The notes under the pieces were generated by a model, which saw only the letters and a program-made list of their open reading frames with translations, was not told the origin of the DNA and did no database searches. A stretch of DNA of 64,000 bases from contig CAWCVJ010000001.1 in NCBI GenBank assembly GCA_963799065.1, positions 2,170,001 through 2,234,000 of the forward strand, written 5' to 3'. This document shows positions 1-8,591 of the stretch, piece after piece (position 1 is the first letter of the stretch; every line of letters begins with the position of its first letter). The DNA comes from JAJPHW01 sp963799065. Its GTDB lineage: Bacteria; Acidobacteriota; Terriglobia; Terriglobales; Acidobacteriaceae. The position numbers and the translations under genes are program-made.

Positions 1-649
1 TGGCAACAAAGAACCGATGCGTGGGCGACTCGATGGCTCGAATCTCTCCCCCCGGGCCACGCGCTACGACCGGGAAGCCAGCCTCCATCACGGCGTACTC
101 GAAATCAGGATTGACCTCAAAGTTGCAGAAGAACTCCTCCGACACAGTGTCCTTGCCGTAAAACGACTGCAAATACGATCCCGGACGCAGCCTGATCTCC
201 GGCACCATGCCATGCAGCTTCGGCTCGCCCGCCGCATCCGGCATGGCGCAGGCTACCGGATAAATCACGATATTCTTCGAGCCCGAATTATTCTCCGCCG
301 AGTCTGCGTCGGCGATGCCCAAAACATTCCGCGCGCACTCGATCACCGTGTATTGAAATCCGCCGCACGTACCGAGAAACGGCCAGTCGTTTCGCCGTGC
401 GAACTCGATCCCCTTCAGCATGCCTTCAAAACTCTTATAAGGACTCCCCGCCGAGGCCCACAATCCGTCAAACTTCTCCAGAATCTTCTTCGCGTCGCCA
501 GCTACCAGTGACGGAGTCGGAATCCACGCCGACTCGACCGGCAGGCCAATCTTTGCCGCCGTGTGTTGCAGCGCATCATTGGTCGCGTGATGAGAACGGA
601 ACTCAGGATTGAAGTCCCCCAAAATTCCAATGCGGATTGAATCACTCAC
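1..649 (-). CDS. Class-I glutamine amidotransferase, CTP-synthase C-terminal-like (partial, 3' end off window)
   Basis: Reading leftward from a GTG at 649 (an in-frame TAA lies 9 bp upstream, so the start is well bounded) there is an open frame of 216 codons to the window edge. The protein starts VSDSIRIGILGDFNPEF and contains FLGTCGGFQYTVIECARN, which fits the nucleophile elbow of class-I glutamine amidotransferases (Cys in GTCGGFQ), and ends in PTHRFFVA. In CTP synthase the corresponding HPFFVATQ(F/Y)HPE segment supplies the catalytic His and Glu, which would lie just outside the window. There is no synthetase domain in front, so it is not a full CTP synthase. It resembles the family annotated as CTP synthase C-terminal region-related (seleno)protein, whose substrate is unknown. 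No good ribosome-binding site is visible before the GTG. Confidence 0.8.
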   Translation of the reverse strand, partial: MSDSIRIGILGDFNPEFRSHHATNDALQHTAAKIGLPVESAWIPTPSLVAGDAKKILEKFDGLWASAGSPYKSFEGMLKGIEFARRNDWPFLGTCGGFQYTVIECARNVLGIADADSAENNSGSKNIVIYPVACAMPDAAGEPKLHGMVPEIRLRPGSYLQSFYGKDTVSEEFFCNFEVNPDFEYAVMEAGFPVVARGPGGEIRAIESPTHRFFVA

Positions 650-765
650 CGCGTTAGTTTAATTGAGATCAGCGGTCAGTTGGGTGGATAGAGGGTAAGC
701 AATGAGGTGCCAACGATGTTGAGTTGATGCCGAACCCGAGAGCCCGGCAGTTGGCGTTCAAAGTA

Positions 766-808
766 GACACCCCACCTTTTCGCGCAGTTTGCGACAGGGT
801 GGGGTGTC
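766..808. terminator. Perfect 11-bp stem-loop downstream of the Spy-like gene
   Basis: GACACCCCACC (766-776) is exactly complementary to GGTGGGGTGTC (798-808), with a 21-nt loop that itself holds a short CGC/GCG stem. It lies between the 3' end of the Spy-like gene and the start of the amidotransferase, both on the minus strand. It could end transcription or be one copy of a dispersed hairpin family. No clear U-tract follows on the minus strand, so the terminator role is inferred. Confidence 0.5.
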
Positions 809-822
809 TGCGCCGAACCGAA

Positions 823-1305
823 TTATGGCTGCGGCGGCGGAGTTCCTTGGTCGCCGCCATCCGGCGCTCCTCCCCGATGTCCTTGCATCCACTGTTGCCG
901 TTTCGCTTGCATTGCGTCCCATTTCTTTTGTTGTTCGGGATCGAGCGCCGCGCGGATCTGGGCGTCGGTATCCTGGCGCAACTGCATGGCCTTGCTGTGC
1001 CGGTCCTGCGGAGAAGTCGCGCTGTCCTGGTGCATGGCATCCATCTGCGACTTCTCATTCTGTAGGATGCTCATGAATTTGCTTTGCTGATCCGACGTAA
1101 GGTTGAGCTGCTTGGTCAAATGCTTCACGCGATCCGCCGGGTCAGGTGGACCATGATGATGGCCTCCATTCTGCATCGCGGGTGGGTCTCCACCGGGTTG
1201 ACCCATCTGATCGGGGGGCGGAGGCGCATCCTGGGCCGTAACGAAGGGAGCGGCAGCCGATAAAACTCCCGCCGCAACCAGAACTAAAAGGCATTGTTTG
1301 AACAT
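823..1305 (-). CDS. Small exported Spy/LTXXQ-like protein, His/Pro-rich
   Basis: A protein of about 160 residues with a signal peptide (MFKQCLLVLVAAGVLSAAAP, cleavage near VTAQ-DA). A Pro/Gly/His-rich linker follows, then a helical segment with LTKQLNLTSDQQSKFMSIL and AALDPEQQKKWDAMQAKRQQ. These resemble the LTxxQ repeats of the Spy/CpxP/heavy-metal-sensor group of periplasmic chaperone-like proteins. The C-terminus is low-complexity. The second of two adjacent ATGs is preferred because AGGAG then lies 6 nt upstream. The assignment rests on the helix pattern and is moderate; a metal or stress role is inferred only from the family. Confidence 0.7.
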   Translation of the reverse strand: MFKQCLLVLVAAGVLSAAAPFVTAQDAPPPPDQMGQPGGDPPAMQNGGHHHGPPDPADRVKHLTKQLNLTSDQQSKFMSILQNEKSQMDAMHQDSATSPQDRHSKAMQLRQDTDAQIRAALDPEQQKKWDAMQAKRQQWMQGHRGGAPDGGDQGTPPPQP

Positions 1306-1515
1306 CATTTTCTCCTTGGAATGAGATCTACACAACCCTATGAATGAAAGCTGGCAGCTTAAGTTGCGCCCGAACACACGCTGAAGCGAAATCTCTACAA
1401 AACTTTACCGCGAGCAACAGGGATCGACTCGGCCGCCCCATGTCTGCCGCTATCCAATGTCGCCTTGCAAAATCCGTCGCTTGCCGATTACTCTGACTTG
1501 CCGGGGAAAACTTCC

Positions 1516-3483
1516 ATGTCGAATGTTGCCAACAGCTCGCCCGATATCGATTCCACGCTACAAGAGCAGCGCCGCTTTGAGCCACCCGCCAAATTCAGCG
1601 AGCACGCTCACATCAAGGACTTCGCCGAGTACGAAGCCATTTATCGCGAGTCGGTCGAGCAGCCCGAGGAATTCTGGGGCAAGATCGCCAGCGAACTTCA
1701 CTGGTTCAAGAAATGGGACAAGGTTCTCGACTGGCAAGCGCCGTGGGCCAAGTGGTTCGTTGGCGGAGAGATGAATCTGTCGTACAACTGCCTGGACCGT
1801 CACGTACAGAGTTGGCGCAAGAACAAAGCCGCGATCATCTGGGAGGGCGAACCCGGCGAGCTTCGCACATACACCTACCATCAACTCCATCGCGCGGTGC
1901 AGAAATTCGCCAACGTGCTCAAGTCGCTCGGCGTGAAGAAAGGCGACCGCATCGCCATCTACATGGGCATGACGCCCGAGTTGCCCATTGCTATGCTGGC
2001 CTGTGCCCGCATCGGCGCGCCACACACGGTAGTCTTTGGCGGATTCTCTTCTAACGCGCTGGTCGATCGCATTCACGACTCGCAGGCCGTCGCCGTCATC
2101 ACGCAGGACGGCTCTTTTCGTCGTGGCGCTGAGGTCAAATTATTTCCCGCAGTCGAGGAAGCACTGAAGTCGTGTCCGTCAGTGAAGCATGTCGTCGTTT
2201 GCAAGCGCACGGGATCGCCGATAAATTTCCTCCCCGGACGCGACCACTGGTGGGACGAGATGATGCAATCCGTCTCCGACATTTGCCCCGCCGAGCCGCT
2301 CGACGCCGAACATCCGCTTTACATTCTTTATACTTCCGGCACAACCGGCAAGCCGAAGGGCGTGGTTCATACCACCGCTGGCTATTCGGTCGGCACCTAC
2401 ATTACGACGAAGTGGATTTTCGATTTGCGCGATGAAGATGTTTACTGGTGTACGGCCGACATCGGATGGGTCACCGGCCACAGCTACATCGTCTATGGCC
2501 CGCTGCAAAATGGCGCGACCACGCTGATGTATGAAGGCGCGCCCAATCATCCCGAGCCGGACCGCTTCTGGAACATGATCGATCGCCATCAGGTCAGCGT
2601 TTTCTACACCGCGCCCACGGCGATTCGCACGTTCTTGAAGTGGGGAGAGCAGTGGCCGCGTAAGCATCGCCTCGACAGCCTGCGCCTGCTGGGCACGGTC
2701 GGCGAGCCCATCAATCCCGAGGCATGGATGTGGTATCGCGACGTCATCGGCCGCAATCGTTGTCCTATTGTTGATACCTGGTGGCAGACCGAGACCGGAC
2801 ACATCATGATCGCGCCGATCCCGGGTGCAGTCGCCACGAAGCCAGGTTCCGCGACCCGACCGTTCCCCGGAATCGTTCCCGAGATCGTCAACATCGACGG
2901 CAATCCCGTACCCGACGGCTCCGGCGGATTTCTCATTATTCGCAAACCGTGGCCTGGAATGTTGCGCACGATTTATGGCGATCCCGATCGCTATGTGAAG
3001 CAGTATTGGTCGCAGATTCCCGGCGCATACTTCACCGGAGACGGCGCGCGCAAAGACAAAGACGGCTACTTCTGGATCATGGGCCGCGTCGACGACGTCA
3101 TCAACGTCAGCGGACACCGCCTCAGCACGATGGAAGTTGAGTCCGCATTAGTCGCGCATCCCTCGGTCGCGGAAGCCGCAGTCGTCGGGCGTCCCGACGA
3201 AGTGAAGGGCCAGGCAATCTCAGCCTTCGTCACGCTAGAACAAGGCCGAACGCCATCGGATCAACTCAAAGAAGAGCTGCGCAAGTGGGTGACCAAAGAA
3301 ATCGGCTCGCTCGCCCGCCCCGACGACATTCGCTTCACCGACTCGCTCCCCAAGACGCGCAGCGGAAAAATCATGCGCCGCCTGCTCCGCGAACTGGCCA
3401 CCAGCGGCGAAGTAAAAGGAGACACCACGACGCTAGAAGACCTAAGCGTAATCGCCCGCCTAAAAGAGCAAGACGAAGTGTGA
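1516..3483 (+). CDS. acs: Acetyl-CoA synthetase
   Basis: AMP-forming acetate:CoA ligase of 655 residues, the usual family length; it activates acetate to acetyl-CoA through acetyl-AMP in the cytoplasm. Visible signatures are the N-terminal WFKKWDKVLDW region, the phosphate-binding loop YTSGTTGKPKGV (around residue 272), the adenylate-binding TWWQTETGH, GDGARKDKDGYFWIMGR, and the C-terminal SGKIMRR with the catalytic lysine (about residue 618) that Pat/CobB-type systems acetylate. The ATG at 1516 follows GGGGA. An in-frame TTG 51 bp upstream is possible but would add residues not typical of the family. It stands alone between oppositely oriented genes. Confidence 0.97.
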   Translation: MSNVANSSPDIDSTLQEQRRFEPPAKFSEHAHIKDFAEYEAIYRESVEQPEEFWGKIASELHWFKKWDKVLDWQAPWAKWFVGGEMNLSYNCLDRHVQSWRKNKAAIIWEGEPGELRTYTYHQLHRAVQKFANVLKSLGVKKGDRIAIYMGMTPELPIAMLACARIGAPHTVVFGGFSSNALVDRIHDSQAVAVITQDGSFRRGAEVKLFPAVEEALKSCPSVKHVVVCKRTGSPINFLPGRDHWWDEMMQSVSDICPAEPLDAEHPLYILYTSGTTGKPKGVVHTTAGYSVGTYITTKWIFDLRDEDVYWCTADIGWVTGHSYIVYGPLQNGATTLMYEGAPNHPEPDRFWNMIDRHQVSVFYTAPTAIRTFLKWGEQWPRKHRLDSLRLLGTVGEPINPEAWMWYRDVIGRNRCPIVDTWWQTETGHIMIAPIPGAVATKPGSATRPFPGIVPEIVNIDGNPVPDGSGGFLIIRKPWPGMLRTIYGDPDRYVKQYWSQIPGAYFTGDGARKDKDGYFWIMGRVDDVINVSGHRLSTMEVESALVAHPSVAEAAVVGRPDEVKGQAISAFVTLEQGRTPSDQLKEELRKWVTKEIGSLARPDDIRFTDSLPKTRSGKIMRRLLRELATSGEVKGDTTTLEDLSVIARLKEQDEV

Positions 3484-3499
3484 CGACCTTCGTTACCCT

Positions 3500-3560
3500 G
3501 TCATCCTGAGCGAAAGCCAAGCCTCGCGAACGCGAGGCATGGCTGAAGTCGAAGGAACCC
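3500..3560. repeat. 61-bp dispersed hairpin repeat, copy 1 (after acs)
   Basis: Begins 16 bp after the acs stop. It reads GTCATCCTGAGCGAAAG..., then the perfect stem GCCTCGCG/CGCGAGGC (3521-3528, 3531-3538, loop AA), then GCATGGCTGAAGTCGAAGGA. The same order and nearly the same sequence recurs at 6839-6899 behind lon. It may double as a transcription end. Confidence 0.75.
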
Positions 3561-3614
3561 TAGCAGCGTCCGTTCACTATTCGGTGTCGGGGGAGGTTCT
3601 GGCGGTAAGCGCGC

Positions 3615-4124
3615 CTACATGCCCGACTCATCTGCCGAAGGACCATAAATCGCCGGCACCGGGACATCATTCAGCCGCAAATAAACTCCCAACTGCGCCC
3701 GATGATGCACCATATGACTCAGCACCCAGGTCCGCAGGCATGCCCCGCGCGGAATCGAAAATAAAGTATGGCCATTCGACTTGAGCGCCCACGGCTTGCC
3801 CATGTGCTCGTCCGTAGCCGAAGCCAGTGCAGCCCGAAACTCGCGAACGCCTTGGTCGAATCTCTCCAGTAACTCTTTGCGCGAAGTGGGCAAAGGCGGT
3901 TGCGCCATCGGCACGCCACCGGGCGCGATATCGAAGCTATCCATCTTGATGGTGTCGCGTCCCCACTCGGGCAGCGTTCCAAGGTGCCGGGCAAGCGCTC
4001 CCAGAGACGCAGATTTGTCATGCGGCTTCCAGGAAAACTTATCCTCCGGGACGCGTTCCAGCGTCTTGCGTGTGTTAGCCATCTCTTGATCGAACTCAGG
4101 CAGCAGTGCTTCGGCAATCGACAT
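3615..4124 (-). CDS. DinB-family (four-helix, metal-binding) protein
   Basis: 169 residues. LARHLGTLPEWGRD near residue 50 and HMVHHRAQLGVYLR near residue 140 provide the three-histidine pattern of the DinB/YfiT fold, which binds a divalent metal. The family includes bacillithiol- and mycothiol-type S-transferases and many proteins of unknown function, so no substrate is proposed. The start ATG at 4124 is preceded by GAGAGGAAG. The gene is transcribed away from lon. Confidence 0.85.
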   Translation of the reverse strand: MSIAEALLPEFDQEMANTRKTLERVPEDKFSWKPHDKSASLGALARHLGTLPEWGRDTIKMDSFDIAPGGVPMAQPPLPTSRKELLERFDQGVREFRAALASATDEHMGKPWALKSNGHTLFSIPRGACLRTWVLSHMVHHRAQLGVYLRLNDVPVPAIYGPSADESGM

Positions 4125-4145
4125 AGCTTCCTCTCAAATGTGAAA

Positions 4146-4175
4146 TTGACAGCGAGAATACCGTAGGCGAATAAA
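4146..4175 (+). promoter_or_regulatory. Possible sigma70 promoter for lon
   Basis: TTGACA (4146-4151), an 18-nt spacer and AATAAA (4170-4175, 4 of 6 matches to TATAAT). It lies in the divergent region between the DinB gene and lon and would give lon a leader of about 200 nt. The weak -10 makes this tentative. Confidence 0.3.
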
Positions 4176-4384
4176 AGGCGAATTGTCAAGAATCTCCAAT
4201 CTCGTTGGCTCCCGCCCCTAAAGAGCACCCTACTTTTGTACTTGTGCAGCCTCACTTCAACAGGAATACAATTCGAGTCGCCGTAACTCAGGCCGATACT
4301 CAAATTGAGGCGGCGACGCGGTTTGCATCCTTTAATACAGTTGAGACATCAAAAGTTGAGCAAGATACACTCAAGGTGAAATTT

Positions 4385-6835
4385 ATGGCTCAGGAAGTCA
4401 GACCAGAAAGTACTGAAAGTAAAGTAGATACATCATCTCCCACGATTGCTTCAAACGACCGCGCGCTGCCCATTTTGCCGGTTCGCGACACGGTTCTGTT
4501 TCCCCACGCGGTTTTGCCGCTGACCGTCGGTCGCGAAAGCTCGGTGCAGCTCATCAACTCGCTGGGCGAGGATAAAACCATCGTCGTCGTCGCCCAGCGT
4601 GAGGCGCGCGTGGATTCCCCGCAGCCCTCCGACCTTTATTCCGTCGGCAGCCTCGCGGTCGTCCACAAAGTTGTCAAGATGCCGAACCAAAGCCTCTTCG
4701 TGTTCGCCGAAGGCCTGGAGCGGGTTCGCCTCACCGAGTTCGTTCAGCTCGCGCCCTTCATGCGCGGCAAGTTCGAGTCGGTGCCGGAAACCATTCCGCC
4801 GAAGAGTTCCGAGATCGAAGCGCTGCAACGCAACGTGCTCACGCTATTCCAGCAAATCGTTGCCGGATCGCCGACGCTCTCCGATGAGCTCTCGACCGTC
4901 GCGCTGAACATCGACGAGCCCGGACGCCTGGTTGACTTCATCGCGTCGTCGCTGCCGTCGCTCTCGACCACCGACAAGCAGGACACGCTTGAAACCACCG
5001 ACGTTCGTGTGCGCCTCGAAAAAATCAATCAGCATCTCGCCAAAGAACTTGAAGTGCAGCAACTGCGCAACAAGATTCAATCCGAGGTGCAGGATCGCGT
5101 GCAGCAAACGCAGCGCGAGTATTACCTTCGCGAGCAGATGAAGGCGATCCAGAAAGAACTCGGCGAGCAGGATGAAGGCGCTCGCGACACTGAAGACCTG
5201 AAGCAAAAAATCGATTCCGCCGGTATGCCCGACGACGTGAAGAAAGAAGCGCTCAAAGAATTGGGGCGCCTCTCACGCATGTCGCCTATGGCGGCAGACT
5301 ACTCGCTCACCCGTAACTACGTCGAGTGGCTGGCGGTGTTGCCGTGGAACAAGGTTTCCGGCGGAGAAGTCGACATCATCAAGGCCAAGGAAATCCTGGA
5401 CGAAGATCACTACGATCTGAAAAAAGTAAAAGACCGCATCCTGGATTATTTGTCTGTCCGTCGGCTTAAGCCCGGTATGAAAGGCCCAATCCTTTGCTTT
5501 GTCGGGCCTCCGGGCGTCGGCAAGACTTCGCTCGGCAAGTCGATCGCTCGCGCACTGGGACGCAAGTTTGTCCGCATCTCGCTGGGTGGCGTGCACGACG
5601 AGGCCGAAATCCGGGGTCATCGCCGCACTTACATCGGCGCTCTGCCCGGACAGATTATTCAAGGCATCCGCCGCGCTGACAGCAAAGACCCAGTCTTCAT
5701 GCTCGACGAAATCGACAAGGTCGGACGCGACTTTCGCGGCGACCCTGGTTCCGCGTTGCTCGAAGCGCTCGATCCGGAGCAGAACTCGACCTTCCGCGAC
5801 AACTATCTCGACGTGAGCTTCGACTTGTCGAAGGTGCTCTTCATCACCACCGCGAACATGCTCGACCCCATCGCCGAGCCGCTGCGCGATCGCATGGAGA
5901 TCATCGAACTTCAGGGCTACACCGAAGAAGAGAAAGTTCACATCGCGTTTCAATATCTGGTTCCGCGACAGATCGAAGAGAACGGCATCACCGCCGAGCA
6001 AATCGAATTTCCGCCGAGCGCGATGAGTCACATCATCCGGCACTACACGCGCGAAGCGGGCGTTCGCAACCTCGAACGCACCATCGGAACCATCTGCCGC
6101 AAACAAGCGCGGCGCCTGGCCGAGGGTAAGAACGATAAACTCGTGGTCACCGAAGCGATCATTCAGGAATTTCTGGGTGGAATCAAAGTCCGCAGCGAAG
6201 GCGAAATCGCCGAGCGTACGCAACGCTCCGGCGTAGTCGTCGGCCTCGCTTGGACGCCCGCCGGTGGCGACGTCCTGTTCATTGAGGCCAATACCATGAA
6301 AGGCAAAGGCGGCTTCACCATGACCGGACAAATCGGTCAGGTCATGCAGGAATCCATGCAGGCTGCGCTGACGTGGGTGCGTTCCAACGCCTCCGAGCTC
6401 GGGATTCCGGAGACGTTCTTCGCCGAGCATGATATCCATATTCACGTTCCGGCGGGAGCCATTCCGAAAGATGGCCCGTCGGCGGGCGTAACCATGGCAA
6501 CGGCGCTGGTCTCGCTGCTGACCAATCGCCCGGTTCGGCCGCTCACCGCTATGACTGGCGAAATTACGCTGAGCGGAAACGTCCTGCCTATCGGAGGCGT
6601 GAAAGAAAAAGTTCTCGCCGCCAAGCGCGCCGGAGTCCGCGACGTCATCCTTCCCGCCGAGAATAAAACCAATCTCGAGGAAGACTTGACGCCCGAGCAA
6701 CTGGAAAACATTCGCGTCCACTACGTGAAATCGATTCCAGAAGTTCTGGCGCTGGCCTTGCCGTCGAATGAACGGGAAGAGATCGCGGACGAGAAAGAAC
6801 GCGAGCGCGTGCTGACCGAACTACCGGTCGCGTAA
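4385..6835 (+). CDS. lon: ATP-dependent protease Lon (LonA)
   Basis: 816 residues from the ATG at 4385, matching LonA length. It degrades damaged and regulatory proteins in the cytoplasm. The N-terminal LON substrate-binding domain opens with LPILPVRDTVLFPHAVLPLT. A coiled-coil follows (REYYLREQMKAIQKELGEQD), then the AAA+ module with Walker A GPPGVGKTSLGKS (about residue 374) and Walker B VFMLDEIDKVG. The C-terminal protease domain has the catalytic serine in PKDGPSAGV (about 699) and lysine in GGVKEKVLAAKRAG (about 740). A TTG at 4205 in the same frame would add 60 non-conserved residues and is unlikely. It is followed by a 61-bp hairpin repeat and dnaJ, giving a small proteostasis pair. 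No CIRCE element is visible. Confidence 0.97.
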   Translation: MAQEVRPESTESKVDTSSPTIASNDRALPILPVRDTVLFPHAVLPLTVGRESSVQLINSLGEDKTIVVVAQREARVDSPQPSDLYSVGSLAVVHKVVKMPNQSLFVFAEGLERVRLTEFVQLAPFMRGKFESVPETIPPKSSEIEALQRNVLTLFQQIVAGSPTLSDELSTVALNIDEPGRLVDFIASSLPSLSTTDKQDTLETTDVRVRLEKINQHLAKELEVQQLRNKIQSEVQDRVQQTQREYYLREQMKAIQKELGEQDEGARDTEDLKQKIDSAGMPDDVKKEALKELGRLSRMSPMAADYSLTRNYVEWLAVLPWNKVSGGEVDIIKAKEILDEDHYDLKKVKDRILDYLSVRRLKPGMKGPILCFVGPPGVGKTSLGKSIARALGRKFVRISLGGVHDEAEIRGHRRTYIGALPGQIIQGIRRADSKDPVFMLDEIDKVGRDFRGDPGSALLEALDPEQNSTFRDNYLDVSFDLSKVLFITTANMLDPIAEPLRDRMEIIELQGYTEEEKVHIAFQYLVPRQIEENGITAEQIEFPPSAMSHIIRHYTREAGVRNLERTIGTICRKQARRLAEGKNDKLVVTEAIIQEFLGGIKVRSEGEIAERTQRSGVVVGLAWTPAGGDVLFIEANTMKGKGGFTMTGQIGQVMQESMQAALTWVRSNASELGIPETFFAEHDIHIHVPAGAIPKDGPSAGVTMATALVSLLTNRPVRPLTAMTGEITLSGNVLPIGGVKEKVLAAKRAGVRDVILPAENKTNLEEDLTPEQLENIRVHYVKSIPEVLALALPSNEREEIADEKERERVLTELPVA

Positions 6836-6838
6836 GCC

Positions 6839-6899
6839 GTCATCCTGATCGAAAGTCATGCCTTGCGAGAGCGAGGCATGGCTGACGTCGAAGGATCCC
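6839..6899. repeat. 61-bp dispersed hairpin repeat, copy 2 (after lon)
   Basis: Starts 3 bp after the lon stop. It repeats the copy at 3500-3560: GTCATCCTGATCGAAAG, a stem GCCTTGC/GCGAGGC (loop GAGA, one G-T wobble), then GCATGGCTGACGTCGAAGGA. A change inside the stem keeps it paired through the wobble, which suggests the hairpin matters. Confidence 0.75.
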
Positions 6900-6955
6900 G
6901 ACCCGAAGCGTACGGCCCGTTGCAACCGATGAACTCCGTAGTGCATGATGTCTTG

Positions 6956-6977
6956 CATCGAGCGAGCGCTCTCGATG
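6956..6977. promoter_or_regulatory. Inverted repeat 30 bp upstream of dnaJ
   Basis: CATCGAG (6956-6962) and CTCGATG (6971-6977) are perfect 7-bp arms around an 8-nt centre. A GATAAT box (6992-6997) follows only 11 bp before the dnaJ ATG. It could be an operator or a chance palindrome; no regulator is identified. Confidence 0.3.
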
Positions 6978-7007
6978 TTCCAAGAATGACAGATAATATT
7001 TAGATCA

Positions 7008-8231
7008 ATGGCAACCAGCACCCAAAAAGACTATTACGCCACACTCGGCATAAAGAAGACGGCGTCAACGGAAGATATTCGCAAGGCGTTTCGCAAACTT
7101 GCGCGTAAATACCATCCCGACGTAAATCCCGGCGACAAGGCTGCCGAGGAAAAGTTCAAGACGCTTTCGGAAGCCAACGACGTCCTGAGCGATCCCAAGA
7201 AGCGCAAGATTTACGATCAGCTCGGCTTTTACTCTGACAACATCGATCCGGCTGCGGCGGAAGCTTACGCGGCGGGCGGCGGAAGCAGCTCTGGCGGATT
7301 TCCTCCTGGCGCGCAACCTCGTGGCGGCAACCCGCAGGGAGCGAATTTCGATTTCAACGGCTTCGATTTTTCCGATCTCTTCGAAGGCGCTCGGAGCAAG
7401 CGTCCGCCCAGCGGCGGTAGTGGCGGATTCAAAGACATCTTCTCCGGCATGTTTGGCGGATCTCGTGCTGCGGCATCTGAAGAACCCGAACCGGGCTCCG
7501 ATCTGGAGTATCAAGTGAACGTGCCTTTTTGGACGGCGGTTCGCGGCGGCGTCATGAAGATCAACGTCAATCGCCGCGACGTTTGCGCGAACTGCCATGG
7601 CGCCGGCGACGTGACTGCTCCAGGACAATGTCCCGAATGCGGCGGCACTGGCCAGGTCACGCAAACCGGCGGACGCATGAAGTTCAACGTGACTTGCCCG
7701 CGCTGCCACGGCACGGGGAAAAATGTATCGCCCTGCCCCGTCTGTCACGGCGATGGCACCATCGAACGTAGCGATCCGCTAGAGATTCGCATCAAAGCCG
7801 GTACTCGCGACGGCCAACGCATTCGCCTTGCTGGACGCGGCAATGCCGGCTCGCACGGCGGAAGCGTCGGCGACCTTTATGTAATCATCCGCACCGGCGA
7901 GCATCCGGTATTTCGCCGCGAAGGGGACGACATTTACTTAACCGTTCCAGTTACAGCGACCGAAGCGGCGCTAGGAGCGAAAGTTGAAGTACCGACCATC
8001 GACGGCCGCGCTCAGTTAAAGATTCCGCCGGGTACCCAATCGGGACAGAAACTGCGTCTGCGCGAAAAAGGCGTGCCCTCAGCCACCAAAGATGACGCCC
8101 GTGGGGATGAAATCATAGAAGTAAAAATCACCGTCCCGATGCCGCGCGACGAAAAAACCAAAGAACTGCTGCGGGAATTGGCGAAGCTGAATCCGGAAGA
8201 TCCAAGAGAAGAACTTTTCAAGAAGGTCTAG
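7008..8231 (+). CDS. dnaJ: Chaperone protein DnaJ
   Basis: Hsp40 co-chaperone of 407 residues that delivers unfolded substrates to DnaK and stimulates its ATPase. The J-domain (about residues 8-72) has KYHPDVNPGDK with the essential HPD. It is followed by an unusually long Gly/Phe/Ser-rich linker (about 85-165), which accounts for a length above the common 375-380. Four zinc-binding CxxCxG repeats then appear: CANCHGAG, CPECGGTG, CPRCHGTG and CPVCHGDG. The two beta-rich substrate-binding domains end in a helical tail. dnaK and grpE are not in the window, so this is an isolated copy next to lon. ATG 7008 lacks a strong ribosome-binding site. Confidence 0.95.
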   Translation: MATSTQKDYYATLGIKKTASTEDIRKAFRKLARKYHPDVNPGDKAAEEKFKTLSEANDVLSDPKKRKIYDQLGFYSDNIDPAAAEAYAAGGGSSSGGFPPGAQPRGGNPQGANFDFNGFDFSDLFEGARSKRPPSGGSGGFKDIFSGMFGGSRAAASEEPEPGSDLEYQVNVPFWTAVRGGVMKINVNRRDVCANCHGAGDVTAPGQCPECGGTGQVTQTGGRMKFNVTCPRCHGTGKNVSPCPVCHGDGTIERSDPLEIRIKAGTRDGQRIRLAGRGNAGSHGGSVGDLYVIIRTGEHPVFRREGDDIYLTVPVTATEAALGAKVEVPTIDGRAQLKIPPGTQSGQKLRLREKGVPSATKDDARGDEIIEVKITVPMPRDEKTKELLRELAKLNPEDPREELFKKV

Positions 8232-8240
8232 ATTTTCTCC

Positions 8241-8588
8241 GTGAACCTCTGATACCTCTGTGGTGAAGGTTTTGCGAATTGGGACTAAGTCAAAATCTTT
8301 AACACAGAGAACACTGAGGGATCACAGAGGAAAACCGCCCGACGGTTTTTCTGTGAACCTCTGTGATACCTCAGCGGCCTCTGTGGTAAAGATTTTCCGA
8401 ATTGGAACGAACCCACAATCTTTAACACAGAGAACACTGAGGGATCACAGAGGAAAACCAATCGACGGTTTTTCTGTGAACCTCTGTGATACCTCAGCGG
8501 CCTCTGTGGTAAAGATTTTCCGAATTGGAACGAACCCACAATCTTTAACACAGAGAACACTGAGGGATCACAGAGGAAAACCGCCCGA
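8241..8588. repeat. Tandem array of a 123-bp palindromic (CACAGAG-family) repeat
   Basis: The order is a half unit (8241-8293), a full unit 8294-8416, a full unit 8417-8539, and a left half unit 8540-8588. The two full units differ at only three adjacent loop positions (GCC versus AAT). Each unit is a long imperfect hairpin: a left arm of about 40 nt, with AACACAGAGAACACTGAGGG and ATCACAGAGGAAAACC, faces a right arm with GGTTTTTCTGTG, AACCTCTGTGATACCTCAGC and GGCCTCTGTGGTAAAG. Because 123 is a multiple of three the array stays open in a forward frame (a 41-residue repeated peptide), but that is a by-product of the repeat. Confidence 0.9.
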
Positions 8589-8591
8589 TTG

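Noticed and set aside
669..1058. Reverse-strand frame overlapping the Spy-like gene
   Set aside because: No signal, no family features, and it overlaps the clearly exported protein and the hairpin at 766-808.
3615..4124. DinB-fold protein as a DNA-damage gene
   Set aside because: The family name refers to a Bacillus gene of unclear function, and nothing in the context points to DNA repair.
5273..6721. Long reverse-strand open frame inside lon (482 codons)
   Set aside because: Complementary-strand shadow of a strongly coding GC-rich gene; the forward Lon motifs are complete.
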